This document shows, in pieces, positions 16,958 to 25,700 of a DNA stretch of 43,214 bases (within the stretch, counting starts at the first letter, position 1; each line of letters starts with the position of its first letter). The notes below the pieces were generated by a model, which made no database searches, was not told the DNA's origin, and saw only the letters and a program-made list of their open reading frames with translations. Made by a program: the position numbers and the translations under genes. Origin of the DNA: JBLNBN01 sp050260015 (lineage in GTDB: Bacteria; Bacteroidota; Ignavibacteria; Kapaibacteriales; UBA2268). The stretch lies in NCBI GenBank assembly GCA_050260015.1, contig JBLNBN010000026.1, positions 1-43,214 on the forward strand, given 5' to 3'.

Positions 16958-17030
16958 AAACTTCTAAATTCAAGCGCTTAGCGCGTTATCCCGGACGTTG
17001 ATCCACGAAGATTGACTTCCGCAGGGAGGG

Positions 17031-17333
17031 TGGGTAATAGTTTCCTTCGACTTGCCGGTCGTATCGAAAATCGACAAGCGCGAGTATGTGCGATTCCGTA
17101 ATTTTCTGCTAAAGAACGGATTTTTCTTCCACCAGTACTCAATGTACATCAAGGTAACCTCGGGCTGGGAAAGCTCGATGGCGACGGCAAAGCAAATTGA
17201 GTACAACCTGCCGGAGCGCGGCTGCGTCTCGATTCTTCATATTACCGACAAGCAATTCGGCAATATGAAGAACTTTATCCAGGGGAAAAAGGGCAAGGGA
17301 TTGGAGCCCCCTGAGCAGCTCTCATTTTTCTGA
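17031..17333 (+). pseudogene. cas2: cas2 lacking its start codon
   Basis: 100 codons encode an otherwise complete type II Cas2: WVIVSFDLPVVSKIDKREYV gives strand beta-1 with the conserved Asp, followed by FRNFLLKNGFFFHQYSMYIK, a central AKQIEYNLPERGCVSILHIT, and the C-terminal KQFGNMKNF. The frame is open upstream only to a TGA at 17013-17015, and no ATG, GTG or TTG precedes the first strand. The first usable start (TTG 17052) would delete beta-1 and the conserved Asp. The lesion coincides with the right edge of the sequence replacing cas1. So Cas2 is probably not made in active form, unless an unusual start is used. The array begins 100 bases downstream. Confidence 0.8.
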
Positions 17334-17334
17334 A

Positions 17335-17365
17335 AAAACGAAAAAAGGCCCTCACAAAGGCCTTT
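17335..17365 (-). terminator. Minus-strand terminator at the left end of the CRISPR array
   Basis: Perfect 7-bp stem AAAGGCC (17344-17350)/GGCCTTT (17359-17365). On the minus strand it is followed by TTTTTTCGTTTTTT, so it would stop transcripts running leftward out of the array, supporting minus-strand crRNA transcription. On the plus strand only three T follow. The remaining bases to 17433 hold no other recognisable signal. Confidence 0.75.
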
Positions 17366-17433
17366 AATCGTCGAATATTTTTAGATCGTTTTCCCGCTAA
17401 CCCTTTGGAATCCCAAGAGGGTGGGGGGAGCGT

Positions 17434-18833
17434 AATCTAATAAATCCTTACTTGTAATCCAACCACAACGCCTTGGATATGTTCAGTCCTCGCAATCGTA
17501 ATCTAATAAATCCTTACTTGTAATCCAACCACAACAGGCATCGACGGGTATATTTATTCTGCTCTAATCTAATAAATCCTTACTTGTAATCCAACCACAA
17601 CCAAAGGGGTTGCAGCGTGTTCCGTACTTGAAATCTAATAAATCCTTACTTGTAATCCAACCACAACAAGTCTACGCGTTAGGGGAATGGGGCGAACAAT
17701 CTAATAAATCCTTACTTGTAATCCAACCACAACCCTTCTACGCATGGCAGGCGAGCTGTTAGTAATCTAATAAATCCTTACTTGTAATCCAACCACAACG
17801 TAGACTGTGGAAAGAATGATCTGCTCTACAATCTAATAAATCCTTACTTGTAATCCAACCACAACCGTCTTGAAGTTCTTCCCGCGTTATTTCAAATCTA
17901 ATAAATCCTTACTTGTAATCCAACCACAACTTCTTTGTTGATCGGCTCAACCATAAATTTAATCTAATAAATCCTTACTTGTAATCCAACCACAACGTTA
18001 TTGAACTTCTCGCGGAACTGGATGTTAATCTAATAAATCCTTACTTGTAATCCAACCACAACAATACTAAGTAGTCCAGGAACGTTCTCCCCAATCTAAT
18101 AAATCCTTACTTGTAATCCAACCACAACACTTCAGGTAAGCCCGATCAAACTGCTTATAATCTAATAAATCCTTACTTGTAATCCAACCACAACTTAGCC
18201 AAATCAGTAAACTTATCGAGTCCCAATCTAATAAATCCTTACTTGTAATCCAACCACAACCGAACCCGCCGTCGCGTTAGACAAGGAAGTAATCTAATAA
18301 ATCCTTACTTGTAATCCAACCGCAAAATAAGGCGAGATTTGCTTCTTTGAGATTGAAGAATGATGGCAGTAAAAAGAGCAAATCGCGCCGTACCTACGGT
18401 TGAAGAATCTATTGATCCTTACTTGTAATCCAACCACAACCTCTCGTAACAGCACAGTCTCCTCGATAATAATCTAATAAATCCTTACTTGTAATCCAAC
18501 CACAACACTATGAGCCGGGAGCCGCAAGCCCAAACGAATCTAATAAATCCTTACTTGTAATCCAACCACAACGTAAAGGCTCTTTACGAGCTATATAAAG
18601 AGAATCTAATAAATCCTTACTTGTAATCCAACCACAACGTTATCGGTAGCAGTCCTCTTTCCCGGTCGAATCTAATAAATCCTTACTTGTAATCCAACCA
18701 CAACACCGTTCACAATCAAACCTTTAACGGGTTCAATCTAATAAATCCTTACTTGTAATCCAACCACAACAAGTTATCCATCACAGCGTCGACGAGGATA
18801 AATCTAATAAATCCTTACTTGTAATCCAACCAC
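17434..18833 (-). CRISPR. Type II-C CRISPR array, 21 repeats
   Basis: 36-base repeat, in crRNA sense starting GTTGTGGTTGGATTACAAGT and ending AAGGATTTATTAGATT. Repeats 1-13 (first at 17434-17469, then every 66 bases with one step of 65) are identical. Repeat 14 (18291-18326) has two changes at its crRNA 5' end. Repeat 15 (18406-18440) is 35 bases with an altered AT-rich end. Repeats 16-20 are perfect. Repeat 21 (18801-18833) lacks 3 bases. Ordinary spacers number 19, all 30 bases except one of 29. The gap between repeats 14 and 15 is 79 bases and looks like a tracrRNA-type insert. Repeat polarity (GTTGTG start), the tracrRNA match and the left terminator all indicate crRNA transcription on the minus strand. 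I could not identify spacer targets. Confidence 0.98.
18291..18405 (+). ncRNA. tracrRNA-like module embedded in the array
   Basis: On the plus strand repeat copy 14 serves as an anti-repeat. Its two changes are A to G at 18322, giving a G-U wobble with the crRNA, and C to A at 18326, which frees the first repeat base; both are what tracrRNAs usually show. Directly after it comes AATAAGGC (18326-18333), the same octamer that follows the anti-repeat in the canonical tracrRNA. Then comes a long stem GGCGAGATTTGC (18331-18342) with GCAAATCGCGCC (18378-18389), one mismatch, with a small inner hairpin TTCTT/AAGAA. A CCGT-ACCT-ACGG hairpin follows. No T-rich terminator is seen. It could be a second tracrRNA, a decayed one, or a chance composite insert. 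Confidence 0.45.
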
Positions 18834-19230
18834 TTAGACATTTAACATTTAACAATTAACAATGAACAAATATTTTGTCGAAAATTGCTGCGGGTTCCTA
18901 AATTCTAAATGCCATTAACAATTGCATCGTAATCCAAGCGCTTAGGCATTTAACATTTAACAATTAACAATTAACAATTAACATTGAACAAATTTTTTGT
19001 CGATATTTGCTGCGGGTTCCTAAATTCTAACCGCCATTAACAATTGCATCGTAATCCAAGCGCTTAGGCATTTACCATTTAACAATTAACAATGAACAAA
19101 TATTTTGTCGACAATTGCTGCGAGTTCCTAAATTCTAACCGCCATTAACAATTGCATCGTAATCCAAGCGCTTAGGCATTTAACATTTAACATTTCACAT
19201 TTAACAATTAACCATTAACCATTAACAATG
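18834..19230. repeat. 108-122 bp tandem repeat abutting the CRISPR array
   Basis: Three full units (18834-18941, 108 bp; 18942-19063, 122 bp with an expanded TTAACAA tract; 19064-19171, 108 bp) and a partial fourth. Each contains TTAGgCATTTAACATTTAAC, a GAACAAATATTTTGTCG segment and GCTGCGgGTTCCTAAATTCT. Each ends with GTAATCCAAGCGC, which matches the last 13 bases of the truncated CRISPR repeat 21 (GTAATCCAACCAC) at 11 of 13 positions. The array is therefore in register with the tandem repeat. It may be an amplified leader or a recombination scar. Confidence 0.85.
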
Positions 19231-19689
19231 ATCAAGCGAAGTATCCTTCTTGAGGAGTGCAGCGCATCGAAATTCCATGTATTCAACGATCGGCGTTCCT
19301 CAATCAAATTAACCATTATTCCGCAGGCTAACAGCAATTATTTGTACCTCCCAGGAAAGGTAATACAATCTAACATTTCATCGGGTATTTTGCAAATTTA
19401 GCGTTAAAAACCTGCGGCTGCGCCGCGGAATGGCGGCCGGGGCATTTGGCTACAGACGTAGACCGCCGCGCGGTTCGTAAGATTTGCGCTCTTTATAAGT
19501 TTTTTTGCTTCGAAAATCTATTGAATAATGCGCTGACAGTTACGCCGTAGGGGTTGGAGGAGAAACGTGACAGCCGTCATCCTTCCTTTAGTAGGTAGGC
19601 GACGGCTTCAGTAATAAAAAGCATGCCGCGGCGCCGCAAGAAATAATATTTGCGTTGCGGCGCCTCGTCGTAGGCGTTATTTATGGATT
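19231..19689. other. Non-coding stretch with strong hairpins
   Basis: No credible gene. It contains a TAAATTTG box on the minus strand near 19393-19400, a CCGCGG-rich palindrome near 19412-19430, and a long hairpin AGCCGTC/GACGGCT (19572-19578, 19601-19607) with inner CCTTCCT/AGGTAGG pairing. It also contains a perfect 10-bp stem GGCGCCGCAA/TTGCGGCGCC (19630-19639, 19655-19664) with a 15-base AT-rich loop. This might be a structured RNA or more repeat debris. Confidence 0.45.
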
Positions 19690-19721
19690 AATAAAGGCGG
19701 ACTCGCTGGTCCGCCTTTATT
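19690..19721 (-). terminator. Terminator of the small acidic-protein gene
   Basis: Perfect 13-bp stem AATAAAGGCGGAC (19690-19702)/GTCCGCCTTTATT (19709-19721), abutting the stop codon of the minus-strand gene. The A/T-rich ends let it work in both directions. Confidence 0.75.
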
Positions 19722-19954
19722 TAGCGTTTTCTCTTTTTTGCTTTTAATAATCCCCGGCTTGTCATGTCCTCCCGTATCGCTTTGAAAACCATATCGTCCT
19801 CCGCGGTCCAGGAGGTCTCTTCGTCGTCGCCGTCGAAGTCGCCGACGGGGATGCGGCCCTCTAAGACGGAAATGCCTTCGCCCCATTCCTCGGGCTCGAG
19901 CTGCTCCCCGCATTCCATCTTTTCTATAATTCTATCGTATTCTTCAAAATTCAT
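19721..19954 (-). CDS. Small acidic protein of unknown function
   Basis: 77 residues, strongly acidic (GDFDGDDEETSWTAEDDMVF) with a basic tail (LLKAKKRKR). No family recognised; no signal peptide, membrane segment or cysteine. The start is well supported: AAGGAG lies 8 bases upstream of the ATG. The stop codon touches a strong terminator, so it is a monocistronic unit. An overlapping minus-strand frame (19677-19913) is arginine-rich nonsense and is its shadow. It lies between the CRISPR flank and a secreted-protein gene transcribed the other way. It could be a regulator or an anti-sigma/antitoxin-like factor, but nothing shows this. Confidence 0.72.
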   Translation of the reverse strand: MNFEEYDRIIEKMECGEQLEPEEWGEGISVLEGRIPVGDFDGDDEETSWTAEDDMVFKAIREDMTSRGLLKAKKRKR

Positions 19955-20148
19955 GGCGCGAACTCCTTAAATAGAATTTAATTTAAAAGAACCAAGATAC
20001 ATTCACATTAGTTAAGACTAATAAATTGATTAAAAATTTTAAATATTCATTTTTTTACCCCCGTAAAACTTTCCTGTAACTTATTCGGAAAAATTGCGTT
20101 GTTAGGTAACGGCAAGTTTTGTCTTTACTCACAATTAAAGGGATGATT

Positions 20149-22389
20149 ATGCGATATAAAACGCTACTTGTTATCGGGACTTGTTTACTGGCGGCATTTG
20201 GGTCGGCGGCGGCTCAGACGCTGAATTACGTCTCGCCGAAGCCTAATTCGATTTACCATTCGCGTACGACGAACGTCATTTTACGATTTTCAGAGCGCAT
20301 CGACGCTTCCACGGTCGGCAAGGGCTGCGTAGCTCTCGCCGGCGAAAAAAGCGGCGCCGTGCCGGGGTACGCCCGGCTCTCGGACGACGGAATGACCATC
20401 ACGTTCGAACCGGCGGCGCAGTATGCCGCAGGCGAAACAATAACGGCGCGCTTCGACGGCTCCCCGAAAACAATCGACGGGAAGCCGCTTCCCGCAACGC
20501 AATTTATTTTCAAAACGACCCCGCTTGACAGCCCCATCCGGCCCGCCGCAGCTCAAGAGAAAGCTCCGGGCGCGCCCTATGCGCTCCAGGACGGCGATCT
20601 CCCGACGGATTTCCCGGAAATCCAGATCAAGAACTCCAACAACCCGGCGCCGGGGTATTATTTCATTGCCAATCCGGCCCAAATACCCAACTACGGCAAT
20701 TTCGTAATTATGGCCGACAACCAGGGCCAAACGGTCGCCTGGAAGCGTACGAAGGTGCGCGGCTACGACTTCAACATGCAGGACAACGGGCTTTACTCCT
20801 ACGCGGACGCGGTGCTTCCGAAGGGCTGGTTCTGGGCCAACGTCTACATGTACGTCCTGGATAAGGACCTTGCAATAGTCGATAGCTTCCAATGCGGCAA
20901 CGGCTACGTGGCGGACATGCACGAATTCAAATGGCTGCCGAACGGCCACGCGCTGCTGCTCGCGCAGGATCCGCAGAAGGTGGACATGAGCAAATACTTC
21001 CAGGGCGGCGTGGACACGGCGACAGTCGCCGGCTCCATCATCCAGGAGCTCGACGCCGACCGCAAGGTAGTCTTCCAATGGCGCTCCTGGGACCATTTAG
21101 ACTTCGGCGAAACCTACGAGGACACTCTCGCGCCGGTAGTCAACCCGTTCCACTTCAACGCGTTGGATTACGACACGGACGGAAATTTGCTGGTTTCCGT
21201 TAGGCATACCTGCCAGATAATAAAGATAAGCCGCGCGACCGGCGAGATTATGTGGCGGCTCGGAGGAAAGAAGAATCAGTTTACTTTCTCGAACGACTAC
21301 GAGCCTATCGGCGGCGCTAACTTCTCGCACCAGCACAACATAAAAAGGATCGCCAACGGCAACATAACGTTCTACGACAACGGCTGGATCCGCAAGCCGC
21401 AGTTCTCGCGCGGCGTAGAGTACAAATTGGACGAGGCGAACAAGACGGCGACGAAGGTATGGGAATACCGCCATACGCCGGACATCTACACGGAGCTAAT
21501 GGGCTCGGTGCAGAGGCTTTCGAACGGGAACACGGTAATTTGCTGGGGCGGACCGAACCCGGAGGGGCGCGAGCTGATGACGGAAGTCCATGCGGACAAT
21601 TCGATCGCGCTGGAAATGACGTTCCCGCCGCTCTTCACGAGCTACCGCATATATAAGCACGAGATCCCGGGCTGCCAGCCGACGGCAAGCGTATACCGCT
21701 CGGAGCTTCTGCAGAACAACGTATATGAATTCAACAACGACAGCGTAAAGACGGGCGTGACTATGGTTTTAAGGGACCTCTCCACCTTCGCCTACAACAG
21801 CGTATTCGTTAAGAAGTACGACTGCTCGGCGCTCTACCCGCAATTTGAAGGCAAGGCGCCTTCGATATTCAAGGGGCGCTACGAGATAACCGAGATCGAG
21901 ATAGACTCCTGCAAGCCGGAGATAACTTTCGACCTAAACTTACTGCCGGAGATAACGAACCCAGCGGAAGTAACCGTTTACAAGCGCGACACCATTGGCA
22001 GCGGCGTATTTTACCCGCTCACGACGGAATACAACGCCGAAGCTAACGCTCTAAAGGCATATTCGAAGAACTTCGGCGAATATATATTCGGCAAGCCCGA
22101 CATACTTTCCGCCGAAGAAGAGACGAGCGGCGAACTCGCCGTAAGCCTCGAGCCAAACCCAGTAGCCGATAAAGCGTCGTTCAAGGCATACCTGCCCAAG
22201 GGCGGCGAGCTTACGCTTAAGGTGTACGACATGCTCGGGACGGAGATCGCGACAATCGCCGAAGGGCGCTTTGAGACGGGTTTAGCCGTATTAAATTGGA
22301 ACGCCGCCGGCATAGCTCCCGGCTGCTACGTTTACGCTCTATCCTGCGGCGAAAGCAAAGCCTATGGAAAAATAGTAATTAGTAAATAA
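20149..22389 (+). CDS. Secreted arylsulfotransferase-like protein with T9SS sorting domain
   Basis: 746 residues from ATG 20149, chosen because AAAGGG lies 6 bases upstream and a signal peptide follows at once (MRYKTLLVIGTC...SAAAQ, residues 1-23). Domains: a bacterial Ig-like/SbsA-type domain (about 24-120: SPKPNSIYHSRTTNVILRFS), then an arylsulfotransferase (ASST)-type beta-propeller (about 150-540) with the hallmark NGHALLLAQD, SIIQELDADRKVVFQW, HFNALDYDTDGNLLVSVRHT, GEIMWRLGG and FSHQHNIKRI. The last ~80 residues are a type IX secretion sorting domain (LEPNPVADKASF; VYDMLGTEIATI; GKIVISK). It is likely exported by T9SS and surface-attached or released. Sulfotransferase activity is unproven. 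A homologue follows in tandem. Confidence 0.88.
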   Translation: MRYKTLLVIGTCLLAAFGSAAAQTLNYVSPKPNSIYHSRTTNVILRFSERIDASTVGKGCVALAGEKSGAVPGYARLSDDGMTITFEPAAQYAAGETITARFDGSPKTIDGKPLPATQFIFKTTPLDSPIRPAAAQEKAPGAPYALQDGDLPTDFPEIQIKNSNNPAPGYYFIANPAQIPNYGNFVIMADNQGQTVAWKRTKVRGYDFNMQDNGLYSYADAVLPKGWFWANVYMYVLDKDLAIVDSFQCGNGYVADMHEFKWLPNGHALLLAQDPQKVDMSKYFQGGVDTATVAGSIIQELDADRKVVFQWRSWDHLDFGETYEDTLAPVVNPFHFNALDYDTDGNLLVSVRHTCQIIKISRATGEIMWRLGGKKNQFTFSNDYEPIGGANFSHQHNIKRIANGNITFYDNGWIRKPQFSRGVEYKLDEANKTATKVWEYRHTPDIYTELMGSVQRLSNGNTVICWGGPNPEGRELMTEVHADNSIALEMTFPPLFTSYRIYKHEIPGCQPTASVYRSELLQNNVYEFNNDSVKTGVTMVLRDLSTFAYNSVFVKKYDCSALYPQFEGKAPSIFKGRYEITEIEIDSCKPEITFDLNLLPEITNPAEVTVYKRDTIGSGVFYPLTTEYNAEANALKAYSKNFGEYIFGKPDILSAEEETSGELAVSLEPNPVADKASFKAYLPKGGELTLKVYDMLGTEIATIAEGRFETGLAVLNWNAAGIAPGCYVYALSCGESKAYGKIVISK

Positions 22390-22416
22390 ATCGCGATTAT
22401 AGCGATTAAAAAAATG

Positions 22417-22450
22417 GGCCGCTCAAGCTATTGGGCGGCCTTTTATTTTT
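22417..22450 (+). terminator. Terminator after the first ASST-like gene
   Basis: Stem GGCCGC (22417-22422)/GCGGCC (22435-22440) followed by TTTTATTTTT. Confidence 0.8.
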
Positions 22451-22718
22451 CATTAATAATTGTAGCAGTTATTACTATAAGCGTAGGCGCTACAGCTACG
22501 AGGCATGATAATATAAAAAAATGAACAATAAAAATGTTTGGATTAAGACACCCGCAAGCTATGCGTATTAAGCGAGATATGGAGTTTCCCCCGTCCAAGC
22601 GCTCAATGGATAGCGAGGGCAGTTGTAACTTCTAACTTTTTTTGGCGTTGAGCAGTAAGGAGAGGAATCCCATAATACATATGCGGCGACCTGCAATTCA
22701 ATCGGGGGAGGGATGTAA
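22451..22718. other. Intergenic region between the two ASST-like genes
   Basis: No gene of note. The last bases before the next start carry a strong purine-rich ribosome-binding site (GGGGGAGGGATGTAA, about 22704-22718). A 13-codon frame (22681-22722) overlaps the next start by ATGA, probably by chance. No clear promoter consensus is visible. Confidence 0.4.
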
Positions 22719-25700
22719 ATGAAAAATAAATATACTCGTATACCTATATTAACTATATTGCTCGCTATTGCGGGAATAATTCGCTGCTACGCGCAGCCAA
22801 CGGAAATGGGTTGGAAAGTCACGGCCCTCAACAAGCCGGAGCCCGGCTACTTACAATTCGATTGTATAGAGTACATGGGCTTTTCCGTAATAGACAATTA
22901 CAGCCGGCCTATGTTCATGGACAGCTCGAGGATAATGTACTTCAACCAGGCGAAGGACGGGAGCTGGATATCAATAAGCGATAACTATAAGATTTACGAC
23001 AGGGAAATGCGCCTGCTGGACAGCATACCTTTCGTATCGAGAACCGGAATGCGCCCGGACTTCCATGAGTTTATCAAGCTTTCGAACGGGCATTACCTAA
23101 TGCTCTACGTGGAGGAATTCACGAAGGACATGAGCAAGATCGTGCTCGGCGGCAAGGTCGACGCGACTATAATTTCCGACGTATTAATAGAGAGCGACCC
23201 GACGGGTAAGATCTACTGGGAGTGGCATGCGAAGGACCGTTTAAACGTGACGGACGTAGCCGACGAAATAGATCTCTACCAAAACACTATTGATTTTTCC
23301 CATGCTAATTCATTTTGCGAGGATGCGGCGGGGAATATATACGTTTCCTTCAGGCACCTCGACGCGATAACGAAGATCAAAAAGTCGACCGGGGAAATAA
23401 TGTGGTCGTTTGGCGGTTCGAAATCGAAAAGGAACCAATTTGCGATAATGAACGACGAAGTAAACGGCTTTAAGGGATTTTCGCATCAGCATTCAGTTTC
23501 AGTCCTGCCAAACGGAAATCTATTAATATTCGACAACGGCAACTTAAAGCCCAATACATATTCCCGGGCGGTCGAGTATCAAATTGACGAGATCGGGAAA
23601 ACAGCGACAAAAGTTTGGGAGTACGTAAGCTCGCCGCTAACGTACGCTGTGGCCTTAGGCAGCGCCTACCGGCTGCCGAACGGAAATACGCTAATCAACT
23701 GGGCGACGGGCAGGATAACCGAAGTAACGCCCTCGGGCGGCATAGCTCTAGAATTGAGCTCTACAGCGGGCAAAACAGTTTACCGCGCATATAAAACGTT
23801 GCTGCATATGAACGCAGTTACGAGGAATATCACCTCCTCGTCGCAGTACGTCTTTAACGACTCTATTTATACCACCGGGGTTACCCTAAACGTTGGCTCC
23901 GCCCCCAGCTACGGTACGATTTCAGTCGCTAAGCATAATTACCCGCCCCCGGACGCGGAGTACAAGGATTCAAGCTTTACCTACATTTACCCCGCAAGAT
24001 GGGTGATCACCGATATCGGTCTCGACAATTTTCAAGCCCGCTTAAAGCTTAAGGTCAGCGACTTTATCGGCGTCCGCAACCCCACGAAGCTAAAATTCTA
24101 TAGCAGGAACCAGGAAGCCAAGGGCGTATTTAAGGAGCTTGCGACTACATATAACGAAAGCGAGCAATCGATTGAAGCGAATATTTCCTGGGGCGGGGAG
24201 TTCGTCGTCGCAGTTTACGAGCTTGGACCTCCGGCCCTGACCGCCCCGGCAAACGGGAAGAGTTGCGTCCCAACGAACGCGACCTTTACTTGGAACGCCG
24301 CTCCAAACGCGACCAAGTACAGGTTGCAAGCTGCTAAAAACGCTAACTTTACAAACCTGGTCGCGGACAATACCATTACGGGATCGGTCGATTTTACCGT
24401 CCAGGGCCTTGAAAACGACACCAAGTACTATTGGCGCGCGTGCTCCATAAACGATTATGAAATTAGCGAATGGAGCGACGTCAGGAGCTTCCGCACGGAA
24501 CTCTCCGCGCCGGAGCCTATGAAGCCGGAGAATAAAACGGTGGGAGTAAAGCGCGGCGACATGCTTGAGTGGCGGCCTTCGGCTGGCGCTACCCACTACA
24601 GGTTGCAAATCTCGAATAAGAACGACTTTACTAATATTGTCGCTGAGTTCAAGGACATTACCCAAACGCAATTAGCCTTCCCCAATTTAAATTTCAATAC
24701 GAAGTTTCATTGGCGCGTAAAGGGTTATCGCGGCGTCGACTCCAGCCGTTGGTCGGCTTCGAGCGAATTAACGACCAACCTGGAAGCCCCGACGATAAGC
24801 TCGCCCGATACGAATGCGATTAACGTTGCAGTAAAAGGCATTTTCCAATGGAGCGGCGTCAAGGGCGCCGAGAGCTACCTGCTGCAGCTTTCGACTTCGA
24901 AGGACTTTAGCGACTTAATTACGGACGCAAAAAATATAACTGCCGCAAATTACGCTTACTCGGAACTGAGCTATAATACCCAATATTATTGGCGCGTTAA
25001 GGCGAAGCGTTCCACGGACGAAAGCGAGTGGTCCGCAGGCGGCGCGTTCGTTACTAAATTGGAAGCTCCCAAGCTAAAGGTTCCGAAGCAGGACGCGACC
25101 GTTAAAGTTTACGATATTACGCTTTGGTGGGAAGCCCCTGAGGGCGCCAAGCGTTACAGGCTGCAGGTGTCGCGCTCGAAGGAGTTTAAGGACACGATAC
25201 TTTACCTGTCGTCGGTTTACTACCCGGCGTTCACTCTTTCGGAGGCTCCGGCGAACTCGCAGATATATTGGCGCGTAAAGGCGTACAACGACGCTAAGAT
25301 CAGCGATTGGTCGGAGGTCGGAGCGTTCTCCACGACCGGCGCGCCCGGCTTGGCGGCCCCGGAACTCTTGTTGCCGGAAAACGACGCCGAGACGGACAAT
25401 TACGGTTCTCTTACGTGGACGAAGATCAGCAGAACAAACTTTTATAGAGCGCAGATATCCGAGACGCCGGACTTCTCGGAATTGGTCCTCGATTCGGCCG
25501 CCTATATGTTTAATTGGCGCGATTATTCAAAATTACGCTCCTCGCACAGGTACTTTTGGAGAGTAAAGGGCTACAGCTACTACGACAGCAGCGCATGGAG
25601 CGCGACGCGTTCGTTTACGACGAAAGCTCTCTCGGCAGTTAAATTAATCAGCCCCGCAAACGACGACGCAAGGGCGCCGATCCCGACGAAATTCATTTGG

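Noticed and set aside
16957..17030. Possible cas1 C-terminus just before cas2
   Set aside because: All three frames were read; none gives a Cas1-like tail and each is cut by stops.
19390..19402. Minus-strand TAAATTTG box as the CRISPR leader promoter
   Set aside because: It matches the -7 consensus but lies about 560 bases from the first repeat with tandem repeats between and no matching -33 element.
19677..19913. Arginine-rich minus-strand open frame
   Set aside because: Overlaps the better-supported 19721-19954 gene in another frame and has no ribosome-binding site.
22681..22722. 13-codon upstream frame overlapping the start of the large ASST-like gene (ATGA)
   Set aside because: Too short and low-information to call a leader peptide; probably fortuitous.
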